Source: Flavobacterium sp. LC2016-13
GTDB lineage: Bacteria; Bacteroidota; Bacteroidia; Flavobacteriales; Flavobacteriaceae
Direction: 5' to 3'
NCBI RefSeq assembly: GCF_009707955.1
Contig: NZ_WMDQ01000007.1
Location: 248,001 to 312,000, forward strand
DNA: 64,000 nucleotides
Each line of letters opens with the position of its first letter. Position 1 is the first letter of the stretch. The notes beneath the pieces are model-generated. The model ran no database searches, was not told where the DNA came from, and was given only the letters and a program-made list of their open reading frames with translations. Position numbers and translations under genes: made by a program. Positions 1 through 7,146 of the stretch are shown here, piece by piece.

Positions 1-24
1 TATAATTGCAGGAATTTAAGACAA

Positions 25-56
25 TAAAAAAGCCCCAATGTTATTTGGAGCTTTGA
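25..56 (-). terminator. Intrinsic terminator of the sorting-tail gene
   Basis: Read on the minus strand, a stem of about 8 bp (AAGCTCCA pairing with TGGGGCTT, one G-U pair) is followed by a run of T residues. It lies about 20 bases after the stop of the small secreted protein. Confidence 0.7.
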
Positions 57-73
57 GTTTATTTTATGTTTTC

Positions 74-415
74 TTATCGGATGATGAGCTTTCGGGTTGC
101 AGAAGCATTTTCTTCGCTAATTTTTATGATATAAACGCCAGGCGCTAAATCAGCAACATTCAATTCTCTTGAAGATAAATGTGTCTGGATTACTTTTTTT
201 CCTAAAACATCAAAAACAACAACTTCTTTTTCTAAGTCATTTTTAGATGAAATATATACTTTTCCGTTTGTAACCGGGTTAGGATACAAGCTTAGTCCCT
301 CAATAGTCGTACTTGCGTCCTGAGGTTTTGGTAATTGCTTACTATCTTGAGCAGAAGCGCTCAGAGTAAAGAAAAATGCCAATAAGAATGTAATATAAAA
401 GTAGTTTTTTGCCAT
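74..415 (-). CDS. Minimal type IX secretion (Por) sorting-tail protein
   Basis: A 113-residue exported protein. Residues 1-23 are a signal peptide ending in SASAQ. A linker of about 17 residues follows, and the rest is a type A type IX sorting domain (LSLYPNP near residue 41, then VFDVLGKKV, LAPGVYIIKI and a basic C-terminal KLIIR). I start at MAKNYF; the frame stays open ten codons upstream but those residues spoil the signal peptide. There is almost no cargo between signal peptide and tail, so its role is unclear; it could be a surface-anchored peptide or a decayed gene. It follows the beta-helix lipoprotein in the same orientation, with a terminator between them. Confidence 0.8.
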   Translation of the reverse strand: MAKNYFYITFLLAFFFTLSASAQDSKQLPKPQDASTTIEGLSLYPNPVTNGKVYISSKNDLEKEVVVFDVLGKKVIQTHLSSRELNVADLAPGVYIIKISEENASATRKLIIR

Positions 416-472
416 CGCATTGTTTTGATTAATGTAAATATACAAAAAAAATTACAAAAATTACGCCAAAAA

Positions 473-500
473 AAAACATCCTAAATATTTAGGATGTTTT
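473..500 (-). terminator. Palindromic terminator after the beta-helix lipoprotein
   Basis: A perfect palindrome built on CATCCTAAATATTTAGGATG is flanked by A and T runs. It sits about 30 bases past the lipoprotein stop and separates that gene from the small sorting-tail gene. Confidence 0.75.
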
Positions 501-529
501 TAACATTTTATATTTTATTTCGAAGTAAA

Positions 530-1726
530 TTATTTGATCAAGTTAACTCCGTCAACAGTTGCCCATGCTCCAGCAGTTAATGTAGCTCCAGTAGCAGTAG
601 TACTAGTTGACCAGTTTGCAGCAGGAAGAAAGCTATCAGCAGATAATGTAAAAGTAGCCTGTCCTGAAATGAAGATAATAGGAGAGTTAGTAATTTTTAC
701 ATTGTTTAATTTGATTTTTCCACCAGCAACTTGATGATCATAAGTTACTTTATCTAGTATTTGTAACACACCACCATTAAATGCTGTAGGTGTAGTTTGA
801 CTAACATAACCATCGATTACGATATTACTGTAGTCTCCATTTCCTTCTTTTTTAAATTGAATAGCATCCAATTGAATTTCTTTTTGTTCTTCTGTAACCG
901 TACCTGCAGCTCTTTTTAGAGTGATATTAGTTACTTTTGGAAAAAATGCATTGTCATTTGAAGAAGCTTCGATTTCCATACCATAGTTTCCTTTATCAAC
1001 TTGGTAAGCATACCAGTTTGAATTTGCTTGACCTTGCCATCCATCTTGCCAGTCAAATGAATCATCATAGTTACCATAAGAGATAGCATTAGTCATACTT
1101 ACAGTTCCTCCAAAAAATTCGAATCCGTCATCAGCACCTTTGTAAGATACTAAGTGATCTAAAGTTGTTCCTGAACCTACTGAGTAAAAAGTAAAACCAT
1201 TGTTTTCTTTTGCACCGTCAGCTAATTTTGAACCAGCGTATTCCACTCTTGTGAAAACTAATGAACCACCATTGTGAGTAGCATTTGTACCTCCGTAAGA
1301 GATGTTATTACCGTCTTCAGATGTTGAAGTTGTTCCTCCGCCAGCTACTTTTGCAGGAGCATCACCATACATAATGATTCCTCCCCAAGATCCTGGAACC
1401 TTAGATTTTTCTGTAAATACTACTGGTTGGTCAGCAGTACCTTTTGTAATTAATTTTCCGTCTTTCAAAACAACTAGAGCATTGTCGCCTGTAGCTTTGT
1501 CAATCGTGATTGTAGATCCTGCTTCAAAAGTTACAGTTACACCAGCATTGATTTTTACGATACCTTTTAAAGTGTAGTTACCATAAGCGTAAGTTTTGTT
1601 TGCAGTGATTGTACCTGTGATTTCGCCTGTTGCAGGTGTCGGTGCAGGAGTTGGATCATCACTACTTGAGCAAGAATTTAAAAATAATCCTGTAGCAAGT
1701 GCTAAAGCAAAAAGTTTAGTTTTCAT
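530..1726 (-). CDS. Beta-helix lipoprotein paired with a TonB receptor
   Basis: A 398-residue lipoprotein. The lipobox LNSC puts the acylated cysteine at residue 19, followed by SSSDD and a Thr/Pro linker. The body has short repeated strands (GKLITKGTADQPVVFTEK, PGSWGGIIMYGDAP, DDGFEFFGGTVSM) typical of right-handed parallel beta-helix proteins that databases often mislabel as multidrug transporter. I start at MKTKLF; an upstream TTG would ruin the signal peptide. It lies directly downstream of the TonB receptor but has its own promoter with three 11-bp TAAC-like repeats. I infer a surface partner of the receptor, by analogy with SusD, although no SusD fold is seen. The ligand is unknown; phosphate or a phosphorylated compound is a guess from regulation. 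Confidence 0.75.
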   Translation of the reverse strand: MKTKLFALALATGLFLNSCSSSDDPTPAPTPATGEITGTITANKTYAYGNYTLKGIVKINAGVTVTFEAGSTITIDKATGDNALVVLKDGKLITKGTADQPVVFTEKSKVPGSWGGIIMYGDAPAKVAGGGTTSTSEDGNNISYGGTNATHNGGSLVFTRVEYAGSKLADGAKENNGFTFYSVGSGTTLDHLVSYKGADDGFEFFGGTVSMTNAISYGNYDDSFDWQDGWQGQANSNWYAYQVDKGNYGMEIEASSNDNAFFPKVTNITLKRAAGTVTEEQKEIQLDAIQFKKEGNGDYSNIVIDGYVSQTTPTAFNGGVLQILDKVTYDHQVAGGKIKLNNVKITNSPIIFISGQATFTLSADSFLPAANWSTSTTATGATLTAGAWATVDGVNLIK

Positions 1727-1756
1727 AGTTGTGTTATTATGTGTTTTTATTTTTGT

Positions 1757-1764
1757 CAAAATTA
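1757..1764 (-). promoter_or_regulatory. -7 promoter box of the beta-helix lipoprotein
   Basis: Minus-strand TAATTTTG matches the Bacteroidota -7 consensus TAnnTTTG exactly. It ends 31 bases before the ATG, the same distance (29-31) as the -7 boxes of the TonB receptor and the porin. Confidence 0.6.
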
Positions 1765-1785
1765 GAACGATAATCTTTTTAAGGT

Positions 1786-1821
1786 GTTATCTCAATATTA
1801 CTTTACAGTTACCAAAATATA
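1786..1821 (-). promoter_or_regulatory. PhoB-like box: three 11-bp repeats (lipoprotein promoter)
   Basis: On the minus strand TAAC (1811-1808), TAAT (1800-1797) and TAAC (1789-1786) are spaced exactly 11 bases. PhoB-family regulators bind tandem 11-bp direct repeats, and a PhoB-like gene is in the locus. The first repeat is preceded by TTTTGG, as at the porin promoter. Regulation is inferred. Confidence 0.6.
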
Positions 1822-1890
1822 AGTTTAATGTGAAGATAATGTTATGTGTTTTTTGTTGTTTTAATTTTAAACTCAATTCGATTGTGTATA

Positions 1891-1918
1891 AAAAAAGCTC
1901 CAAAAAATGGAGCTTTTA
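1891..1918 (-). terminator. Terminator of the TonB receptor gene
   Basis: A 10-bp stem (AAAAGCTCCA with TGGAGCTTTT) and a 5-base loop, followed on the minus strand by T residues. It separates the receptor transcript from the lipoprotein promoter. Confidence 0.75.
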
Positions 1919-1940
1919 ATAATTGTTTTTTTGTTGAGTT

Positions 1941-4760
1941 CTAAAAAGTATATCCAAGTTTTAATGAAAACCCGACTCCTTTTTTATAACTATTAGCCAA
2001 TAATGATTCTTCTGCTACTTTTATAGTTCCCTCGTTTCCAAATTCACGTTTTCTCCATGAATTTAAAATGTTATCGGCAGTGAATTTTACATCAAAGTGC
2101 TCAGAAAGTTTGCTTCCCCATACAAAATCCAATTGCTGTACAGGCAACTCATAGATATGGTCTTGTCCATTGGTTCCTACAGCATATATTCTTTTTCCAA
2201 AAACACCATAAACTAATGAAACAGTGTTCGACCACTCATTGCTGAAATTAAATTCATATTTTAAATCTGAATTTACTAACCAGTTTGATGCTCCCTGCAG
2301 TGATCTTGATTGATGCGTTTCAATAGAAGGTTTTACGGTAATTATTCCGTCCTCATCGATAGATTCAAAAGTTGGGCTTACAGTAACTTTTGATGACATC
2401 AAAGTAGCATTTAATCCCCATGAAAAATTATCTAAGTTTTCGCTGATTCTTTCTAAACCAACAAGTAATTCAGCTTCTACTCCAAATATGTTGGCACTTT
2501 CAGAATTTAGAAAAGTGGTAACTGTTCCTGTTGTTGCGTTTGAGATGAAAGTTTTTTCAATTGGATTGATAATGTGTTTTCCAAATACTCCAACAGCAAT
2601 CATTTCTTTAGCCGTTGGGAACAACTCATATTTTAAATCAGCATTGTAATTGTCGCTGTTTTTCAAAATTGGATTTCCTTGAGTTGAAGTTCCGTCAGCA
2701 TTGATGAAAGATATTGGGAAAGCCTCCATGATAACTGGTTTGGTGTATGTTTTACTTGCTGCAAAACGAATGTTAGCAGTGTCAGTCAACAAATACTTCA
2801 GATTTAATGAAGGTAAAAAATAAGCGTTATCATATTTCAATATTTTGAAGGGAGCATCAAAAGAACCCAATGGTCTGAAATGTGTTTCTTTAAGAGTACT
2901 TTCAAATCGAATTCCTGCGTTTACTTCAAGTTTCTCTCCAAATTTTAAAAACAAATTAGCGTACCCTGCATTAGCCATTTCATCAAGTTTAACTTTGTAA
3001 GTAGCATTAGAGTTTTCGCTAAAAGACATTTTATTAGCTAAAATGTCGCTGGTTATCTGAGTATCTATATTATTTATGCTTGTAGAAAAACCATCAGTAC
3101 CTGTACTTGAAACAAAACGGTATGAAGATTCCATCTTAGATCCGTTGCCATTATATCCAACGGTTAATTTGTTTTGTTTGTCATTTTTTCCGAACTTCAA
3201 ATTATACTCTACTAATGCTGAATAAAAAGAATTACCATCGACAGTTAAATATTGACGCAGAAAATTATTTGCTCCATAAGAAGTGCTTATCATATCATCG
3301 CCTGTTTTAAGACCAGAGAAATACTTTCTGTCTGGCTGCTCATATTTTGTAGTAGCAAATGAGCCTCCAGCTTTGATAGTCTGGTTTTTGTCTTTGGTTA
3401 ATGCATATTCACCCAATAATTGGGCATTCAAATAATCACTTTTGTCTAATTGATTGGTACGGATAAATCCATTTTCAGCAGCTGTTCCACCTGATGGTCC
3501 CTGCTGATCTTTTATAGAGTTTAAGTTAGTTCTGATGTATAATGTGTTGAACGATAACTTAAGCCTGTCATTGCTGTAATTTAAACCAACTAATGCTGAG
3601 TTTGTGGTTTTGAAACGATAATCAGTGGTGATAAAGTTGTTTACATACTTAGATCCGGAAGACTGTAAATCGATAGTTCTGTCAACTCCTTGTCTTATTG
3701 AATAATTATTGTCGTAATTAATAGAAAGCATGTACGAGAAAACTTGATTATTATTCAAATTGAATTTCTCGGCATGTAAAAGGTTGATACTTGTGTTTAA
3801 AGGACTTTTAGATTCATTTACACTAAAACCTTTGTTGTTGCTTACTGAGTTTAGAGCCTGGTCAGTTGTGAATGTTTGTCTTGTTGCGGTTGATCCTAAA
3901 AAGCCAGGAATAGCTCTTTCACTTCCGTTGAAACCCCAAAATCCTTTTGCAGTTTCAGCATCTTGTGAAAGTAAGAAATCTTTAAAGCTGTTTCCGGTTG
4001 TATAACCTGCTCCAACACTTATTTTCGTAATGCTTTTTGTTGGCTTTGAAGTTTGAATATTAAAAGTACCTCCGGCAAAATCGCCATATATATTTGGATT
4101 AAATGTTTTGTACACATCAATTACTCCAACAATATTCGTTGGAAACAAATCCAAAGCAACAATTTTAGTGAATGGGCTGTTTGTTGGTGCAGCCAAATCA
4201 TTAATCAATAAATTATTATATCGGTCTTCCAGTCCACGTACAAATATTCCACGAGAATCTACTTTTGTGATTCCGGTAATTTTTGTCAAACCTTCTTCAA
4301 CATCATTAACACCTTTTCTTGACATTTCTTGTGCGCCAATACTTTGTTTAATAACAACAGCGTTTTTTTGATCTAACAACAAAGCAGTTTCTTTTTCTTT
4401 GTTTACAGAAGATGATTTTACAACAACATCTTTTAAAGTATAACCAGCTCCTGAAGAAAGGGCTTTGTTTATAGTTACAGTTTCATTTGCAACAACAGTT
4501 ACAGGAACTTCTACAGTTTCATAGCCTAAAAAGCTAAGGATTATAGTATATTTTCCAGGGTTTACAGAAATTGAATATTTTCCGTCAATGTCAGTGTTGG
4601 CACTAATGTTTGTTCCTTTTATTAATACATTTGCAAAAGGAAGTGCAGCATTATTCATTTCTTTGTCAGTTAATACGCCAGAAATTGTACCTTTGGTTTG
4701 TGCGATCGAAATCGTGCAGATAAATAGTGTGAATAATAGAAATTTTAGATTGAATTTCAT
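1941..4760 (-). CDS. TonB-dependent outer-membrane receptor, carboxypeptidase-regulatory type
   Basis: A 939-residue receptor. It has a signal peptide (to about residue 21), a carboxypeptidase-regulatory-like beta-sandwich (GTISGVLTDKE to about residue 110), a plug domain (about 125-250, with GVNDVEEGLTKITGI and GIFVRGLEDRYNNLLIND) and a 22-strand-type barrel ending in Phe (KLGYTF). It would import a ligand across the outer membrane using TonB energy. It is shorter than SusC proteins and no SusD follows; the partner is probably the beta-helix lipoprotein. It is divergent from the PhoB-like gene, and its promoter has three 11-bp TAAC-like repeats. I infer phosphate-starvation control; the ligand is not visible in the sequence. 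Confidence 0.88.
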   Translation of the reverse strand: MKFNLKFLLFTLFICTISIAQTKGTISGVLTDKEMNNAALPFANVLIKGTNISANTDIDGKYSISVNPGKYTIILSFLGYETVEVPVTVVANETVTINKALSSGAGYTLKDVVVKSSSVNKEKETALLLDQKNAVVIKQSIGAQEMSRKGVNDVEEGLTKITGITKVDSRGIFVRGLEDRYNNLLINDLAAPTNSPFTKIVALDLFPTNIVGVIDVYKTFNPNIYGDFAGGTFNIQTSKPTKSITKISVGAGYTTGNSFKDFLLSQDAETAKGFWGFNGSERAIPGFLGSTATRQTFTTDQALNSVSNNKGFSVNESKSPLNTSINLLHAEKFNLNNNQVFSYMLSINYDNNYSIRQGVDRTIDLQSSGSKYVNNFITTDYRFKTTNSALVGLNYSNDRLKLSFNTLYIRTNLNSIKDQQGPSGGTAAENGFIRTNQLDKSDYLNAQLLGEYALTKDKNQTIKAGGSFATTKYEQPDRKYFSGLKTGDDMISTSYGANNFLRQYLTVDGNSFYSALVEYNLKFGKNDKQNKLTVGYNGNGSKMESSYRFVSSTGTDGFSTSINNIDTQITSDILANKMSFSENSNATYKVKLDEMANAGYANLFLKFGEKLEVNAGIRFESTLKETHFRPLGSFDAPFKILKYDNAYFLPSLNLKYLLTDTANIRFAASKTYTKPVIMEAFPISFINADGTSTQGNPILKNSDNYNADLKYELFPTAKEMIAVGVFGKHIINPIEKTFISNATTGTVTTFLNSESANIFGVEAELLVGLERISENLDNFSWGLNATLMSSKVTVSPTFESIDEDGIITVKPSIETHQSRSLQGASNWLVNSDLKYEFNFSNEWSNTVSLVYGVFGKRIYAVGTNGQDHIYELPVQQLDFVWGSKLSEHFDVKFTADNILNSWRKREFGNEGTIKVAEESLLANSYKKGVGFSLKLGYTF

Positions 4761-4788
4761 CTTAGGTTGTGTTTAATTTATTTTTTTG

Positions 4789-4796
4789 CAAAGAAA
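4789..4796 (-). promoter_or_regulatory. -7 box of the TonB receptor
   Basis: Minus-strand TTTCTTTG (one mismatch to TAnnTTTG) ends 29 bases before the ATG. It lies 18 bases downstream of the start of the third 11-bp repeat, almost the same as at the porin promoter (19). Confidence 0.5.
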
Positions 4797-4806
4797 GAAC
4801 CGCCCT

Positions 4807-4833
4807 GTAAAGTTCATGTTACGCACTTGTTAT
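4807..4833 (-). promoter_or_regulatory. PhoB-like box: three 11-bp repeats (TonB receptor promoter)
   Basis: On the minus strand TAAC (4832-4829), TAAC (4821-4818) and TTAC (4810-4807) are spaced exactly 11 bases apart. This matches the lipoprotein and porin promoters. The element lies in the shared region between the receptor and the PhoB-like gene. Confidence 0.6.
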
Positions 4834-4878
4834 GTTTTTGTGTTCTGTAGATTATCAAATTGTTACGAGATTAAATTA

Positions 4879-4901
4879 CCGTTAACGGCGGTTTTTAACC
4901 G
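4879..4901. promoter_or_regulatory. Adjacent palindromes upstream of the PhoB-like gene
   Basis: A perfect palindrome CCGTTAACGG (4879-4888) is followed at once by CGGTT-TTT-AACCG (4889-4901). They lie about 90 bases before the regulator start and are GC-richer than the surroundings. An operator or a 5' RNA hairpin is possible; I cannot tell which. Confidence 0.35.
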
Positions 4902-4991
4902 TCGATTTATTATTATATTTACCATCGCAATTAAAAACCATCAGATTTAGCACCATAAAATTTGATGAGAAAACTCAATTTTTGCTACTTT

Positions 4992-5675
4992 ATGAAAAAA
5001 ACACAAACAAAGATTTTATTAGTTGATGATGAGCCGGATATTCTGGAAATTGTGGGTTATAACCTAGCTCAGGAAGGCTACCAGATTGTAACAGCTTCTA
5101 ACGGAAAAGATGCAATTGCAAAAGCTCAAAAAGAATTACCGGACCTTATTATTATGGATGTGATGATGGCAGAAATGGACGGTATGGAAGCTTGTGAACA
5201 CATCAGAAAAATACCAGAATTAAATAACGTTATTATAACATTTTTAACAGCAAGAAGTGAGGATTATTCTCAAGTAGCTGGTTTTGATGCCGGTGCTGAC
5301 GATTATATTACCAAACCAATAAAACCAAAATTATTGGTAAGCAAAGTAAAGGCTTTGTTAAGAAGGTTAAAAGAACAAGAGGTAGTTAGCGATACTTTAA
5401 ATGTTGGAGGAATCGAGATTAACCGTGAAGAATACAAGATCATAAAAGGCAATGTCGAAATCGCGTTACCAAGAAAAGAATTCGAATTGTTTTACCTTTT
5501 AGCTTCAAAACCCGGAAAAGTTTTTAAAAGAGACGAAATCCTTGATAAAGTTTGGGGAAATGAAGTTGTAGTTGGAGGAAGAACAATCGATGTTCACATC
5601 AGAAAACTACGTGAAAAGATAGGAGAAGATCTTTTTAAAACAATAAAAGGAGTAGGTTATAAATTTGAAGTTTAA
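4992..5675 (+). CDS. phoB: OmpR/PhoB-family response regulator
   Basis: A 227-residue two-domain regulator. The receiver domain (about 6-120) has the acidic pair D12-D13, phosphoacceptor D56 (LIIMDVMM), T86 (FLTARS) and K108 (DYITKPIKP). The winged-helix DNA-binding domain (about 130-227) has ALPRKEFELFYLLASKPGKVF and the recognition region GGRTIDVHIRKLREKIG. I start at MKKTQT; the longer frame adds ten unlikely residues. The cognate kinase is the next gene, 222 bases on. The phoB name rests on family, the neighbouring phosphate-type porin and the tandem 11-bp repeats at three nearby promoters; another OmpR-family specificity remains possible. Confidence 0.82.
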   Translation: MKKTQTKILLVDDEPDILEIVGYNLAQEGYQIVTASNGKDAIAKAQKELPDLIIMDVMMAEMDGMEACEHIRKIPELNNVIITFLTARSEDYSQVAGFDAGADDYITKPIKPKLLVSKVKALLRRLKEQEVVSDTLNVGGIEINREEYKIIKGNVEIALPRKEFELFYLLASKPGKVFKRDEILDKVWGNEVVVGGRTIDVHIRKLREKIGEDLFKTIKGVGYKFEV

Positions 5676-5697
5676 GAATCCTATAAAAAAAGGATGA

Positions 5698-5865
5698 ACC
5701 AATATAAGTAATATAAGTTCATTTAAATTATAGCATAATAATTTTAAAATCAATGTTTATCTTTGTCAAAGTTCAAAACTTTGGCAAAGATTTACTTTTT
5801 TATATTCGTATGTAATCCATACAATTAAGCTTTGCTTTTAAAAGAACTTATATTACTTAGATGGT
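5698..5865. repeat. Palindromic repeat (ACCATATAAG family) with nested hairpin
   Basis: The gap between regulator and kinase holds two near-identical inverted arms: ACCAATATAAGTAATATAAG onward (5698-5720) and its complement (5844-5865). Between them is a second inverted repeat (5759-5791), a 15-bp stem with one mismatch built on ATCTTTGNCAAAGTT. The outer arm recurs at 25301, 39849 and 52592. Confidence 0.75.
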
Positions 5866-5897
5866 AAAAAAAATCACTTAATGGTTAAACAATTTCA

Positions 5898-6983
5898 ATG
5901 AAAATTAATTTTAAAAAAACATACAAATTTGCTGTAAAGTCGGCATTATACATAAGCCTTTTCGCAACAGGATTTGTGATGATATTAATGTCTTTATTTT
6001 ATAAAAACCAATTAAAACATCAAATTGCGTTTGCATTAATTTTTATAATATCAATTTATATTTTCTCTTTTTTGGTTTTACAATATCGTGTAGAACGTTT
6101 TATTTATAGAAGAGTCAAAAAAATATATGATGAGGTTTCCTTGTTAGAATCTACAACGCTCATCAATCAGCCCATAACAACTGATATGGAAACACTTTCT
6201 CGCGAAGTGAAAAAGTTTGCCACTGATAAAAAACTCGAAATCGAAATGCTTGAAATTAGAGAGCAATACCGCAGAGAGTTTTTAGGAAACGTTTCGCACG
6301 AACTTAAAACACCTTTGTTTACGGTTCAGGGCTATGTTTCGACTTTGCTTGACGGTGCAATGGACGATAAAAATATCAGAAAGAAATATTTAAAACGTGC
6401 CGAAAAAGGAGTAGAACGTTTGATTTATATTGTTGAAGATCTAGATATGATTACCAAACTGGAATCTGGTGATTTAGATTTGAATATGACAGATTTTGAT
6501 ATTGTCGAACTGATTCAGAATGTTTTCGATTTATTAGAAATGAAAGCTGAGAAAAAGAGAATTAAATTGGCTTTTGAAAGCAGAAATGTAAAATCAGTTA
6601 TCGTTCGTGGTGATCAGGACAGAATTCAGCAAGTTTTGGAAAATCTTATTGTCAATTCAATTAAATATGGAAAAGATGACGGTTTAACCGAAGTTGGCGT
6701 AGTAAACTTAACCAAGAAAAAAGTCTTAATCCGTATTAGCGATAATGGAGAAGGAGTTGAAAAACAAAACATTCCAAGGCTTTTTGAGCGTTTTTACCGA
6801 GTTGATAAAAGCGGAACCCGTTCTGAAGGCGGTTCTGGTTTAGGATTGGCGATCGTAAAACATATTATCGAAGCACATAAAGAAAAAGTATATGTAGAAA
6901 GTGAATTCGGAATTGGTTCTGAGTTCTCATTTACACTAGAAAAAACTTATAAAGTACAAAAACCTGAAGTTAAAAAATTGTAA
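5898..6983 (+). CDS. phoR: PhoR-like sensor histidine kinase
   Basis: A 361-residue membrane kinase. There are two membrane helices near residues 13-33 and 42-62, separated by only a few residues, so there is no periplasmic sensor domain and no obvious PAS domain. The HisKA domain has phospho-acceptor H134 in GNVSHELKTPLF. The ATPase domain has an N-box (QQVLENLIVNSIKYG), G1 (SDNGEG), an F-box (LFERFYRVDKS) and G2 (GGSGLGLAIVKH). It is the likely partner of the regulator upstream. With no sensor domain it presumably takes its signal through another membrane protein, as PhoR does through Pst/PhoU; neither is in this window. Confidence 0.8.
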   Translation: MKINFKKTYKFAVKSALYISLFATGFVMILMSLFYKNQLKHQIAFALIFIISIYIFSFLVLQYRVERFIYRRVKKIYDEVSLLESTTLINQPITTDMETLSREVKKFATDKKLEIEMLEIREQYRREFLGNVSHELKTPLFTVQGYVSTLLDGAMDDKNIRKKYLKRAEKGVERLIYIVEDLDMITKLESGDLDLNMTDFDIVELIQNVFDLLEMKAEKKRIKLAFESRNVKSVIVRGDQDRIQQVLENLIVNSIKYGKDDGLTEVGVVNLTKKKVLIRISDNGEGVEKQNIPRLFERFYRVDKSGTRSEGGSGLGLAIVKHIIEAHKEKVYVESEFGIGSEFSFTLEKTYKVQKPEVKKL

Positions 6984-7070
6984 TCTCCAGTTTTGTGCAG
7001 TACTTTAAAACGTAGTGTTTCAATTCGAATAATATTTGCATAACTATTTCGAAACAATTATTCTTATTTT

Positions 7071-7103
7071 GGTAACATCTTGTTAATGATTTCTTAACAT
7101 AGG
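7071..7103 (+). promoter_or_regulatory. PhoB-like box: three 11-bp repeats (porin promoter)
   Basis: TAAC (7073), TAAT (7084) and TAAC (7095) are spaced exactly 11 bases. A -7-like box CATCTTTG (7110-7117) follows and the ATG lies 30 bases beyond it. Spacing to the -7 box is within one base of that at the TonB receptor. The first repeat is preceded by TTTTGG, as at the lipoprotein. Confidence 0.65.
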
Positions 7104-7146
7104 TGGATACATCTTTGCACTTTGAATTTTAGTGCATTAGAGAAAA

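Noticed and set aside
1941..4760. Calling the receptor/lipoprotein pair SusC/SusD
   Set aside because: The lipoprotein is a beta-helix type, not the all-helical SusD fold, and the receptor lacks the long SusC N-terminal arrangement.
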